Origin: Frondihabitans sp. PAMC 28766
Lineage (GTDB): Bacteria; Actinomycetota; Actinomycetes; Actinomycetales; Microbacteriaceae
Assembly: GCF_001577365.1 (NCBI RefSeq)
Contig: NZ_CP014513.1
Span: forward strand, 2,356,001 to 2,420,000
Reading direction: 5' to 3'
DNA: 64,000 nucleotides
Below, piece after piece: positions 34,857 to 44,088 of this stretch; the first letter of the stretch is position 1; each line of letters starts with the position of its first letter. A program made the translations under genes and the position numbers. The notes under the pieces were generated by a model that was given only the letters and a program-made list of their open reading frames with translations, did not search any database and had not been told where the DNA came from.

Positions 34857-36641
34857 ATGTGCGGACTCGCTGGAGAACTCCGGTTCGACGGGCGCGCGGC
34901 CGACCCGGGCGACATCGCGCGGATGTCGCTGTGCCAGGTGCACCGCGGCCCCGACGGTGACGGGCTCTGGACGCGCGGGCCGGTCGGCCTCGCCCATCGG
35001 CGCCTGTCCATCATCGACCTCACGAGCGCCGGCGCGCAGCCGATGGTCGACGCCGAACTCGGCCTCACCATCGCCTACAACGGGATGATCTACAACTACG
35101 AGTCGCTGCGAGACGAGCTGAGGCACAAGGGGCACCACTTCTTCTCGACCTCCGACACGGAGGTGATCGTCAAGGCGTACTCCGAGTGGGGCACGTCGTT
35201 CGTCGAGCACTTCTTGGGCATGTTCGCCATCGCCATCTGGGAGCACCGCACCGGCCGTCTCGTGCTCGCCCGCGATCGTCTCGGCATCAAGCCGCTCTAC
35301 GTCGACACCACGCCCGAGCGCGTCCGGTTCGCGTCGACGCTGCCCGCGCTGCTGAAGGGCGGCGGGGTCGACACCTCGCTCGACCTCGACGCGCTGGCCG
35401 CCTACATGACGTTCCACTCGGTCGTGCCCGCACCCCGCACGATCCTTTCCGGGGTCAAGAAGCTGCCGCCGGCGACCGTGCGCGTGATCGAGCCCTCGGG
35501 CGAATCACGCGACGTCGTGTACTGGGAGCCGTCGTTCACGCGCGACGGCTCGCGTGCCGACTGGACCGAGAAGGACTGGGAGGACGCGGTCATCGACTCG
35601 CTCCGCACCGCGGTCGAGCGACGCATGGTCTCCGACGTGCCGGTCGGCGTGCTGCTCTCGGGAGGCATCGACTCCAGCCTCGTCGTGGCGCTGCTCGCCG
35701 AGGCCGGCCAGAAGGACCTCGCGACCTACAGCATCGGCTTCGAGTCGGCCGGCGGCGAGTCGGGCGACGAGTTCGAGTACTCGTCGATCGTCGCGAAAGC
35801 GTTCGGCACGAACCACCATCGGATCCCGATCTCCAGCGACAAGCTGCTGCCCGGCATCGACGGCACCATCGAGGCGATGAGCGAGCCGATGGTGAGCCAC
35901 GACTGCGTGGCGTTCTACCTGTTGGCCGAAGAGGTCTCGAAGACGATCAAGGTGGTGCAGTCGGGGCAGGGCGCCGACGAGATCCTCGCCGGCTACGACT
36001 GGTACCCGCCGCTGAACGGCGTGCCTCGGGCTCGCGCCTCTGAGGCTTACGCGTCGGTGTTCTTCGACCGCCGCTGGCGCGACCTGTCGAAACTGCTGCG
36101 GCCCGAGTGGATGCCCGAGATCGACTCGCCGTCGCTCTTCGTCGACGAGCACTTCGCGCGGCCCGGCGCCGAGACGAGCGTCGACGCAGCCCTTCGGATG
36201 GACACCACGGTGATGCTCGTCGACGACCCCGTCAAGCGCGTCGACAACATGACGATGGCGTGGGGGCTCGAAGCGCGCGTGCCGTTCCTCGATCACGAGT
36301 TCGTCGAGCTGGCGGGCAGCATTCCGCCGGCGCTCAAGCTGCAGGACGGCGGCAAGGGCGTGCTCAAGCGGGCGGCCCGCGGCATCGTGCCCGACGCCGT
36401 CATCGACCGCACCAAGGGATACTTCCCGGTGCCGGCGATCCGCCAGCTCGAGGGGCCGTACCTCGCCCGCGTGCGCGAAGCCCTGCTCGATCCTGCCGCC
36501 CGCGACCGAGGCCTCTTCCATCCGGCCGCCGTCGAGTCGCTGCTCGCCGACCCCAACACGGCCCGCACGACGCTCGGGTCGAACGCGCTGTGGCAGCTCG
36601 CCCTCATCGAGATGTGGCTGCAGGCGAACGGCGTCTCGTAG
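34857..36641 (+). CDS. N-acetylglutaminylglutamine amidotransferase-like (asparagine synthase family)
   Basis: A 594-residue glutamine-hydrolysing amidotransferase. Cys2 (MCGLAGE) is the glutaminase nucleophile and LLSGGIDSS near 268 is the ATP pyrophosphatase loop. The text (AELGLTIAYNGMIYNY, FFSTSDTEVIVKAY, GQGADEILAGYDWYPP) is closer to NAGGN amidotransferases than to AsnB. NAGGN is a dipeptide-amide osmoprotectant in other bacteria. It is flanked by a ligase/ATP-grasp fusion and an S9 peptidase, with a 10-bp gap and a one-base overlap, so the three form one operon. Confidence 0.85.
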   Translation: MCGLAGELRFDGRAADPGDIARMSLCQVHRGPDGDGLWTRGPVGLAHRRLSIIDLTSAGAQPMVDAELGLTIAYNGMIYNYESLRDELRHKGHHFFSTSDTEVIVKAYSEWGTSFVEHFLGMFAIAIWEHRTGRLVLARDRLGIKPLYVDTTPERVRFASTLPALLKGGGVDTSLDLDALAAYMTFHSVVPAPRTILSGVKKLPPATVRVIEPSGESRDVVYWEPSFTRDGSRADWTEKDWEDAVIDSLRTAVERRMVSDVPVGVLLSGGIDSSLVVALLAEAGQKDLATYSIGFESAGGESGDEFEYSSIVAKAFGTNHHRIPISSDKLLPGIDGTIEAMSEPMVSHDCVAFYLLAEEVSKTIKVVQSGQGADEILAGYDWYPPLNGVPRARASEAYASVFFDRRWRDLSKLLRPEWMPEIDSPSLFVDEHFARPGAETSVDAALRMDTTVMLVDDPVKRVDNMTMAWGLEARVPFLDHEFVELAGSIPPALKLQDGGKGVLKRAARGIVPDAVIDRTKGYFPVPAIRQLEGPYLARVREALLDPAARDRGLFHPAAVESLLADPNTARTTLGSNALWQLALIEMWLQANGVS

Positions 36642-38559
36642 TGCAGACTTCTTCGGTGCCTTCTGCAACTGACCATGCTCTGAATCTGGCCGACCGCCTG
36701 GTCGAGGCGTGGGGATCCTGGGGGCCCACGATGACCCGCAACGCCCGCCGCGTCGCCTTCGTGAGCGACCGGTTCGGCACGCCGCAGGTCTTCGTGCAAG
36801 ACGTCGTCGTCGACGGCCCGCTGCCGGCGCCCGTCCTGATCGAGGTCGGAGAGGACCCGGTCGTGGCCGTCTCGTGGTCGGCCGACAGCGCCTGGCTCGC
36901 CGTCGCCCTCGCCACCGACGGCGGCGTGCGGCAGCAGGTCTGGGTGGTGCGGCCCGACGGCTCCGAGGCGCAGAGGATCGCAGGATCGAAGGACCAGCAC
37001 GCCGAGCTCGGCCCCTGGTCGCGGTCGGGGCACCGTGTCGTCGTCACCCTGCCCAGTGTCGAGCCCGAGCAGCCGGCCCGGTCGTACCTCGTCGACCCCG
37101 AGACCGGCGCGCGCGACGACCTCGCGGTCGGCGAGCTGATCCACATCCTCGACCTCTCGGTCGAAGAGCGCCTCGTCGTCTTGCGCGACGGCCAGCGCGG
37201 CCACGAGTTCGTGGTCGTCGTCGACCGGCTGACCGACGACGATCACCCGCTCTTGATCGAGCCCTGGGCAGGATCCGCTGAAACGGCGTTCATCCGCCCG
37301 TCACCCGAGAGCGAGTCCAGCCCGCTGATCGCCTACCTCTCGACCGAGGCCGGCCTGCCCCGGCGGCAGCTCGTCGCGATGCCCGTCGGCCCGCACGGGT
37401 GGCGCGGCACCTCGCAGGTGCTCGCGTCGCACCCCGCCGGCGAGCTCGAGCACCTCGACGCCGACGACGCCGGGCGCGTTCTCCTCCTCGTCTGGAACGT
37501 GGCCGGCCGCAGCGAGCTGGAGCTGCTCGACACCGCCTCGGGGGCGCGCACCCCGGTGCCGGGTCTGCCCGGCGCGGTCGTGACCGACCCGGTGCTGTCG
37601 CGGGACGGCCGCAGTGTGATCCTCAGCGTCGAGGGGCCGACTCGGCCGCGAGAGCTCTGGCGGCTCGACACGGCGCGGCACACCTGGTCGCAGGTGACGT
37701 CGGGGCCGGCGCTTCCGGGCGGGCTGGTCGAGCCGACGCTCGAACGGTTCGCCGCGAGGGACGGGCTGGAGATCACCGGGTGGCTGTACCTGGCTGCTTC
37801 GGATGCGGCGCCCCGAGTGCCGGCTGCGGTCGGCGCGGGAGCTTCGACCTCGTCGGATGAGAGCGCCGCCCCTCTCCCGGCCCCGCGATGGTGCACCTGC
37901 ACGGCGGGCCCGAATCGCAGGAGCGGCCCACGTTCTCGGCCCAGCACCAGGCGCTTGTCGCCGCGGGCATCACAGTGTTCGCGCCGAACATCCGGGGATC
38001 GTCCGGCTTCGGCACCGCATTCGTGCACGCCGACGACCGCGAGCTGCGGTGGAACGCGCTGGCCGATGTGGTCGACAGTGCTGCGTTCTTGGGGTCGTCC
38101 GGGGTTGCCGACCCCGCTCGCATCGGCGTCACCGGCCGGTCGTACGGCGGGTATGCGACATTGGCCTCGCTGGCGTTCACGCCCGACGTGTTCGCCGCCG
38201 GGGTCGACATCTGCGGAATGAGCGACTTCGGCACGTTCTATCGCGACACCGAGCCGTGGATCGCGGCCGCCGCCGTCACGAAGTACGGCCACCCCGACGA
38301 AGACGCCGTGCTGCTCGAGGCGCTGTCGCCGCTGGGCCGCGCCGAGGACATCACCGCGCCGCTGCTCGTCGTGCACGGCGAGCTCGACACGAACGTGCCG
38401 ATCGGCGAGGCGCAGCAGATCGTGGCGGCGCTGTCGTCTCGCGGTGGCGTCGTCGACTATCTGGAGCTCGCTGGCGAGGGTCACGAGTACCGCCGGCTCG
38501 AGTCGCGGCGCGCGCTCTTGCACGCGCTGCTGCGCTTCCTGCCCGCCGCCCTCGCCTGA
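36641..38559 (+). pseudogene. S9-family prolyl oligopeptidase-like gene, frameshifted
   Basis: The GTG start overlaps the TAG of the amidotransferase gene. The first part is a beta-propeller-like domain; the catalytic part has GRSYGG (Ser), GELDTNVP (Asp) and GEGHEYRR (His). The two halves lie in different frames: the propeller frame runs on past 37880, but the hydrolase frame (PAMVHLHGGPESQERP) is read one base off. A missing C in the C-run at 37881-37884 explains it. The intact protein would be about 639 residues. In NAGGN operons the third gene is an M42 peptidase; this would be its functional counterpart. Confidence 0.8.
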
Positions 38560-38584
38560 CCGGGCGGGCTCGGCCGCCGTTCGT

Positions 38585-38647
38585 TCGGGAGGAGAAACGA
38601 GCGCGTTAGCTCGTGCGGCGCCCTGACGGGTCGGTTTCTCCTCCCGA
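38585..38647. repeat. Inverted repeat, GGGAGGAGAAAC arms
   Basis: TCGGGAGGAGAAAC and GTTTCTCCTCCCGA pair across a loop of about 33 bases just after the S9 gene. A weaker relative (CTCGGGAGGAGAAG ... ACTCCCGG) lies at 58355-58420 after the GH2 gene. Confidence 0.65.
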
Positions 38648-38693
38648 CGGGACAGCCCCGGCCCGGTGCTGCCCTGGACCTGTCCCCGAGAGA

Positions 38694-38806
38694 AGCACTT
38701 TCTGCTGGGGCCGCTCAACTACGTAGTTGAGCGGCGTCCCGTCGAACGAACGTCTCGAGCTGGGGTGGCTCAACTACGTAGTTGAGCGGCCGGGGGAGAA
38801 AGTGCT
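38694..38806. repeat. Palindromic element family A, two copies head to head
   Basis: Two perfect palindromes (38710-38735 and 38768-38787) share CTCAACTACGTAGTTGAG. The outer ends AGCACTTTCT (38694) and AGAAAGTGCT (38797) are complementary, so the copies face each other. A third copy is at 23271. Confidence 0.85.
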
Positions 38807-38890
38807 GGGCGACGGAGGCTGGCGACACGAACGAGGTGGGAACGGCCGCCGAGGTGGCCCGCGGATCACCTCGTCGGCCGATCGCCGACT

Positions 38891-39925
38891 TCAGCCGAGC
38901 GGCGCCGGCGCCGGCGCCGGCTCGGGCTCCGCGGACGCGGGTGCGGCACCGGCACCGGCACCGGCACCGGCGCCGGCGCCGGCGGCCACAGCTGGCGGGA
39001 GCACTGGCGCCCGCTCGCTGCGCACGAAGGCGATGCCGGCGAGGATCAGCACGCCGCCGACGAGCTTCAGCCAGGTGAGGTCCTGGCCGAGCAGGATCCA
39101 GGCGTAGACGGTGGCGGCCACGACCTCGAGGAGACCTGCGAAGGAGGCGAGGCGCGAGCCGAGCAGCTCTGACGCCGTGATGTTGGCGGTGTAGGCGATC
39201 GCCGTCGAGACGAGGCCGACCGCCAGCACCGGCACCCACCAGGCGACCGTTCCGCCGAACATCGGCAGGGGCGAGACCGACATCGTGAACGGCACGAGCC
39301 CCGTCAGCCCGACCAGCCCGAGCGCGATGCCGCCGAGCAGCAGGCCCGAGCCGGCGAGGGCGACGGGCGGCAGGTCGCCCGACGGCTGGGCTGCGACGAC
39401 GTAGTAGATCGCGCAGCCGACCATCGCCGCCACACCGAACAGCAGGCCGAGGCCGTCGAGCCCGGCGCTGCCCGCGGTCGGCGCCACGACGAGCACGAGC
39501 CCGGCGAGGGCGATCAGGCTACCGACGAGCACCACCGCCTGGGGCACCCGCCGCGACCGAGCCCACGCAAAACCGACGAGCAGCAGCGGGGCCATGTACT
39601 CGAGCAGGATGGCGGTGCCCACCGGCAGGCGTTCGATGGCGGCGAAGTACGCGAGCTGGCATCCTGCGACACCGATCACGCCCATGGCGAGGATGCGCCA
39701 GCGGCTCGTCCACAGGGCGCGCCACCGGCCCCGGAGGCTGTGCGCGGCGACCGGGGCGAGCAGCACGCCGCCGACGAGGGCGCGAGCGGTGACCGCCGCG
39801 GCGGGGCTCCAGCCGGCGTCGAGCATCGGCTTGACGATCGCGCCCGACGAGCCGAACGTCGCCGCCGCGATCACCGCGATGACCAGACCGGTGGTGGTCG
39901 ACGAACGCTGTGCGACGGTGTTCAC
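38891..39925 (-). CDS. EamA/DMT-family transporter
   Basis: A 344-residue integral membrane protein with ten hydrophobic helices in two EamA halves, typical of drug/metabolite exporters. The C-terminal 35 residues are a low-complexity AG repeat and then a Pro/Ala/Glu tail, encoded by hexanucleotide GCCGGT repeats around 38940-38985; such repeats may vary in length. Divergent from a CGNR regulator across 68 bp, so that protein may control it. Confidence 0.88.
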   Translation of the reverse strand: MNTVAQRSSTTTGLVIAVIAAATFGSSGAIVKPMLDAGWSPAAAVTARALVGGVLLAPVAAHSLRGRWRALWTSRWRILAMGVIGVAGCQLAYFAAIERLPVGTAILLEYMAPLLLVGFAWARSRRVPQAVVLVGSLIALAGLVLVVAPTAGSAGLDGLGLLFGVAAMVGCAIYYVVAAQPSGDLPPVALAGSGLLLGGIALGLVGLTGLVPFTMSVSPLPMFGGTVAWWVPVLAVGLVSTAIAYTANITASELLGSRLASFAGLLEVVAATVYAWILLGQDLTWLKLVGGVLILAGIAFVRSERAPVLPPAVAAGAGAGAGAGAGAAPASAEPEPAPAPAPLG

Positions 39926-39993
39926 AATGCCTCCTGAAACCCTTGAGATGAGCCTTGCTCTGACGATAGAGTCGTCTTCAGTAAGGAGTCAAA

Positions 39994-40548
39994 TTGCATT
40001 TTGCCCCTGACAGTGAAGAGTCGCTCGAGTTCGTCGTCGCGCTGGCCAACACCGTGCCCGAGGCGAGCCGATCGGGCGGTGACGAGCTGCCGGATCCTGC
40101 CGCCCTCACCGACCTCTTGCGCCGCTTCCGCTACACCGGCCGCTTCGACGAAGACGCCGCCGAGCTCGCCGCCGTGCTCTCGACCCGGGCCCTCCTGCGC
40201 TCGATCTGGACGATGGCGCGCGACGACGCCGTCGACGCCACGAACCGGATGCTGCAGGATGCCAAGGCCCTGCCCCAGCTCGTCCGTCACGACGCGTACG
40301 ACTGGCACCTGCATGCGACGAGCCCCGATGCCCCGCTGGACGAGCGCATCCGCGTCGAGGTCGGCCTGGCGTTCGTCGACGTGCTGCGCACCGCCGAATG
40401 GGGCCGGCTGCGGGTGTGCGAGGCCTCCGACTGCGAGGGCGTCTTGGCCGACCTGTCGCGGAACGGGTCGAAGCGGTTCTGCAGCGTGCGCTGCGGCAAC
40501 CGGATGAACACACTCGCCTTCCGAGAGCGCGCTGCCGCCCCACGGTGA
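39994..40548 (+). CDS. CGNR zinc-finger regulator
   Basis: A 184-residue protein of the ABATE/CGNR group. The C-terminal finger is visible: CEASDCEG, DLSRNGSKRFCS and CGNRMN. The N-terminal domain is thought to sense a stress ligand. TTG start with a strong Shine-Dalgarno (TAAGGAG, 6 bases). It diverges from an EamA exporter, the usual regulator-transporter arrangement. Confidence 0.88.
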   Translation: MHFAPDSEESLEFVVALANTVPEASRSGGDELPDPAALTDLLRRFRYTGRFDEDAAELAAVLSTRALLRSIWTMARDDAVDATNRMLQDAKALPQLVRHDAYDWHLHATSPDAPLDERIRVEVGLAFVDVLRTAEWGRLRVCEASDCEGVLADLSRNGSKRFCSVRCGNRMNTLAFRERAAAPR

Positions 40549-40642
40549 CTCCAGAGACGTTGCACAGCTTCACTTCTGCCGCCGAGCGCCCAGGAGGACG
40601 ACAATGGGGTGTGCCGCTTGTCGGCGGCAGGGTCGAGGAGAG

Positions 40643-41026
40643 ATGGAAACGCTCAGCTACACGGTGTCGATGACGCTGTTCGGCGTGATCTTGGTCGAGA
40701 CGTTCGTGAGCCTCCGAGCTCGGCGAGCCGTGCGCGGATCGCGCGAGCGCTACGTAGCTCTGACCCAGCGCCGCATCCTCAGCTGGATCGTCAACATCGG
40801 CTTCGCGGCGCAGGGCATCGTCGGCCTCGTGATCGGCCAGCCGCTCTCGCTGCTCAGCCTCGTCTTCGCGGTCTACCTCAGCTACCAGGAGATCAAGAAC
40901 CACAAGGACGACGACGACTGGTTCAACGGGCGCATGAAGAAGATCTGGAAGGGCGTCAAGAAGGCCTTCGCCCCGCCGATCAAGGTGCCGTCGCCGGTCG
41001 CCGCGCCCTCGCCCGTCTTCGGCTGA
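40643..41026 (+). CDS. Hypothetical membrane protein
   Basis: A 127-residue protein with helices at about 7-22 and 45-75 and a Lys/Asp-rich C-terminus ending in a Pro-rich tail. Good Shine-Dalgarno (GAGGAGAG). No family recognised. Confidence 0.65.
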   Translation: METLSYTVSMTLFGVILVETFVSLRARRAVRGSRERYVALTQRRILSWIVNIGFAAQGIVGLVIGQPLSLLSLVFAVYLSYQEIKNHKDDDDWFNGRMKKIWKGVKKAFAPPIKVPSPVAAPSPVFG

Positions 41027-41035
41027 GGCCCCGGC

Positions 41036-41114
41036 GCCTGGCGGTCGAGGCCGGGCCGCTGGGGCCGGACCGCTCTGGCCGGGCCGCTAAGTGTGGGCCG
41101 CTAAGGCCGGGCCG
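41036..41114. repeat. Short imperfect GGCCGGGCCGCTAAG repeats
   Basis: About five imperfect copies of GGCCGGGCCGCT(AAG) fill the gap between convergent genes; the last one supplies the stop codon of the leftward gene. Confidence 0.6.
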
Positions 41115-41813
41115 CTAAGGCTGGGCCACCGAGGTGCCGGTGAGCGCCTGCACGACGGCGACTGCCTGCGGCCAGTAGGACGCGTAGTGGTACGGGTCGG
41201 AGTTGACCTGCACCGTGTGCGCCAGCAGCGTCGGCTGCATCGTCTGCCAGCCCGGCACCCTCACGAGCTTGTCGAAGAAGTGGGTCGCCGCGACGTACGG
41301 CGTCATGCGGTCGCTGTAGGTGCCCCAGGCGCCGTTGTCGCGCTGCTGGAAGAGGCCGCGGCTGTCGGGCCCGGCGGCATCGCCGTGGTCGATGTTGACG
41401 AGGCTCGACTCGCCCATGGCCGTCATCACGCCGACCTCCTGCGTGCGCGTGCCGATACCGAGCGCGCGGGCGGCGTTGATGATGTGCGCGGCGTTGACGA
41501 GGCGATCCTGGCAGTAGCCGTCGACCGGCCCCTCAGGCACCAGCACGGTGCCGACCTGCAGAGGCGCAGCCTTCGGGCACGTCACGCTCGTGCCGACCGA
41601 ACTCGACCCCGACGACCCCGTCAGCGCGGTGAGGCTCTTGCCGATCGCCCCGCTGGAGGCTGCGACCGCGATCGCAACGACGAGCGCGATGAGGCCTGCG
41701 CCGCCCAGGGCGATGGCGAAGCCGAGCACGCGCGACGGCATCCCCGGGGCCCGTCGGGCGGGGCGACGAGACCTGCGGCGCGAGGGCGCACGCCGACGAG
41801 AACTGGATGGCAC
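41115..41813 (-). CDS. Lysozyme-like/lytic transglycosylase-type secreted protein
   Basis: A 232-residue protein with an Arg-rich start, one membrane segment at about 32-54, and an extracellular lysozyme-like domain: TAMGESSLVNIDHGD, then GLFQQRDNGAWG. The Glu of GESS is the likely catalytic acid. This domain is common in actinobacterial cell-wall and conjugation proteins. The C-terminus is complete. Confidence 0.8.
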   Translation of the reverse strand: MPSSSRRRAPSRRRSRRPARRAPGMPSRVLGFAIALGGAGLIALVVAIAVAASSGAIGKSLTALTGSSGSSSVGTSVTCPKAAPLQVGTVLVPEGPVDGYCQDRLVNAAHIINAARALGIGTRTQEVGVMTAMGESSLVNIDHGDAAGPDSRGLFQQRDNGAWGTYSDRMTPYVAATHFFDKLVRVPGWQTMQPTLLAHTVQVNSDPYHYASYWPQAVAVVQALTGTSVAQP

Positions 41814-41892
41814 CGTACGAGACTAGGCGAACCCTTTTGCGATGCCTCGTCACTCGGAGGGAATTCCCCTCCGCCGGGAGGAGGATCGTGCG

Positions 41893-42414
41893 ATGAGCCG
41901 AAGCCACACGCCGAAGACACCCTCGACGGCCCGCATCGAGCCGGGCCCCGGCCAGGAGTCCGTCTGGGACTACCCGCGGCCGCCGCGCGTCGAAGAGACC
42001 GGCGAGCACGTCGTCGTCACGCTCGGCGGGGCCGTTGTCGCCGAGACGAGCCATGCGCTGAGGGTGCTCGAGACGAGCCACCCGCCGGTGTACTACCTGC
42101 CGCGGTCGTCGTTCGCGGCGGGGGCGCTGCATCCTGCGCCCGGTGCGAGCCTCTGCGAGTTCAAGGGGCAGGCGGCCTACGCCGACGTGTCGGCCGGGGG
42201 AGTCGTCGCCGCCGCCGCCGCGTGGTTCTATCGCACGCCGTGGGCAGGATTCGAGGTGCTCGCCGACCACGTCGCGCTGTACCCGGGCGCGATGGACTCG
42301 TGCACCGTCGACGGTGAGACCGTCACGGCCCAGGAGGGCGACTTCTACGGCGGCTGGATCACGTCTCGCGTCGTCGGCCCGTTCAAGGGCGCGCCGGGCA
42401 CGCTCGGCTGGTGA
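41893..42414 (+). CDS. DUF427 protein
   Basis: A 173-residue protein of the DUF427 family, with the usual WDYPRPPRVE opening, ETSHPPVYYLPR, and a DHVALYPG stretch. Function unknown; the family is widespread in actinobacteria. ATG preceded by GGGAGGAGG. Confidence 0.88.
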   Translation: MSRSHTPKTPSTARIEPGPGQESVWDYPRPPRVEETGEHVVVTLGGAVVAETSHALRVLETSHPPVYYLPRSSFAAGALHPAPGASLCEFKGQAAYADVSAGGVVAAAAAWFYRTPWAGFEVLADHVALYPGAMDSCTVDGETVTAQEGDFYGGWITSRVVGPFKGAPGTLGW

Positions 42415-42435
42415 CGCCGCGCGCGGTGTCGCGGC

Positions 42436-42957
42436 TCAGGCCGCCGGGGCGTCCGGGTTCACCGGATCGGCGGGGGCGTTGCGCTGCCCCAGCTCGATCA
42501 CCGCAGCCGAGGCCGCGAAACCGCCGAGCAGTGCGAAGACCGTGCCGCCGACGCCCCACTTCTTGCGCTTGATGATCGCGTCGAACGAGAGCTTGCCGGG
42601 CCCTGCGGCGATGACGCCGAGAGCGGCGATGAGCACGGCGTTGTACTCATAGCCGCCGTTGCTGTTCCACGGCCCGTTGGCCAGGTGCACCTTGCGGATC
42701 GCGGTGACCATCGTGCCGATGAGACCCGCCGCAGCCAGCGGGGTGAGGGCGCCCGCGGCGACGGCCGCACCGCCGAACGTCTCGGTGGCTGCGGCGAGGA
42801 ACGCGTTCCGACGAGCGGGATGCATGTCGAGGCTCTTCATCATCCCCTCCACACCGTCGAGGCCGGGGCCGCCGAACGATCCGTTGAGCTTCTGCAGGCC
42901 GTGGCCCACGAAGAAGCCGCCGACAGTGACGCGAAGAAGGGTTGTCCCGAGGCTCAT
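42436..42957 (-). CDS. DoxX-family membrane protein
   Basis: A 173-residue protein with four hydrophobic helices and the FFVGHGLQKLNG start of DoxX proteins, which in other bacteria take part in redox balance or detoxification at the membrane. Convergent with the DUF427 gene. Confidence 0.87.
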   Translation of the reverse strand: MSLGTTLLRVTVGGFFVGHGLQKLNGSFGGPGLDGVEGMMKSLDMHPARRNAFLAAATETFGGAAVAAGALTPLAAAGLIGTMVTAIRKVHLANGPWNSNGGYEYNAVLIAALGVIAAGPGKLSFDAIIKRKKWGVGGTVFALLGGFAASAAVIELGQRNAPADPVNPDAPAA

Positions 42958-42989
42958 GAATCAGTTCTATACCCAGGCATGCTTCTGCG

Positions 42990-44042
42990 TCAGTCCAACA
43001 CCCTCTCGAGGTCGTAGGCCGCCGGGATCTCGAGCTGCTCGTAGGTGCACGAGCGTGCCTCCCGGTCGGGCCGCCACCGCTCGAACTGCACGGTGTGCCT
43101 GAAGCGATCGCCCTCCATCTGGTCGTAGCGCACCTCGAGCACCCGGGTCGGCTCGAGCTTGACGAACGAGACGTCCTTCCCCGACGAGAAGCGGCTGCGC
43201 TCCGTCTCGCCCTTCTCCGCTGCACCCGACGCGTCCCGGGTGACGAGTGGCTCGAGCTCGTCGACGAGCTCCTGACGGCGTTTGTCGGTGAAGGCCGAGA
43301 CGCCGCCGACGTTCGTCAACTCGCCGTCGGCGTCGTAGAGGCCGACGAGCAGCGAGCCGACGCCCGAGCCGCTCGTGTGGATGCAGTAGCCGAGCGCGAT
43401 GACGTCGGCCGTCCGGTGGTGCTTGATCTTCAGCATCCTGCGCTTGCCCTCGTCGTAGGGGGCTGCGAGAGATTTCGCGACGACGCCGTCGAGGCCCGCG
43501 CCTTCGAACTCCACGAGCCAGCGTCTCGCCTCGTCGACATCGGCGGTGGTGCGGCTGAGGTGCACGGGGGCGTCGAACGACGCAGCCATCTCTTCGAGCG
43601 CAGCCCGGCGCTCGGAGAACGGCAGCGGGGTGAGGTCGAGGTCGTCCGAGGCCAGCAGGTCGAAGGCGACGAACGAGGCGGGGGTCTCGGCGCTGAGCTT
43701 CGCGATGCGCGAGGCGGCGGGGTGGATGCGGGCCGAGAGGGCCTCCCAGTCGACCCGCTCGCCTCCTGGCGTGCCCTGGCGCAGCACGATTTCACCGTCG
43801 AGGACGCAGGATCCACTCGTCACGCGTTTCAGAGATTCGACCAGCTCGGGAAAGTACCGGGTCAGCATCTTCGACCCCCGACTGCCGATCTCGACCTCGC
43901 CGTCCGAGACGTAGACGAGGCCGCGGAAGCCGTCCCACTTCGGCTCGTAGACGAGGCCGCCCTCGACACTGTCGGGGTCGGGCACCGTCGGCACCGCCTT
44001 GGCGAGCATCGGCGAGATCGGGTTGGCGGCACTCGGGATCAT
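42990..44042 (-). CDS. ligC: ATP-dependent DNA ligase (LigC-like)
   Basis: A 350-residue ATP-dependent ligase with nucleotidyl Lys35 in EPKWDGFRG, SRGSK, and the C-terminal OB-fold motif RVLEVRYDQ. Length and order match mycobacterial LigC. It is divergent, 46 bp apart, from a LigD-type polymerase gene; together they resemble the separated ligase and polymerase parts of a repair system. No ku gene is in the window. Confidence 0.88.
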   Translation of the reverse strand: MIPSAANPISPMLAKAVPTVPDPDSVEGGLVYEPKWDGFRGLVYVSDGEVEIGSRGSKMLTRYFPELVESLKRVTSGSCVLDGEIVLRQGTPGGERVDWEALSARIHPAASRIAKLSAETPASFVAFDLLASDDLDLTPLPFSERRAALEEMAASFDAPVHLSRTTADVDEARRWLVEFEGAGLDGVVAKSLAAPYDEGKRRMLKIKHHRTADVIALGYCIHTSGSGVGSLLVGLYDADGELTNVGGVSAFTDKRRQELVDELEPLVTRDASGAAEKGETERSRFSSGKDVSFVKLEPTRVLEVRYDQMEGDRFRHTVQFERWRPDREARSCTYEQLEIPAAYDLERVLD

Positions 44043-44088
44043 GGGCCGAGTCTGCTCCTTTGCGCGCGGACAGGCCTACGCTCGGCGC

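Larger units (their letters stand above)
38560..38890. other. Gap filled by palindromic elements
   Basis: No gene. It holds a hairpin at 38585-38647 and two family A elements at 38694-38806, leaving little unassigned sequence before the EamA gene end. Confidence 0.7.

Noticed and set aside
32070..35417. An 1115-codon leftward frame
   Set aside because: Complementary to the ligase/ATP-grasp and amidotransferase genes; no motifs, composition typical of antisense in high-GC DNA.
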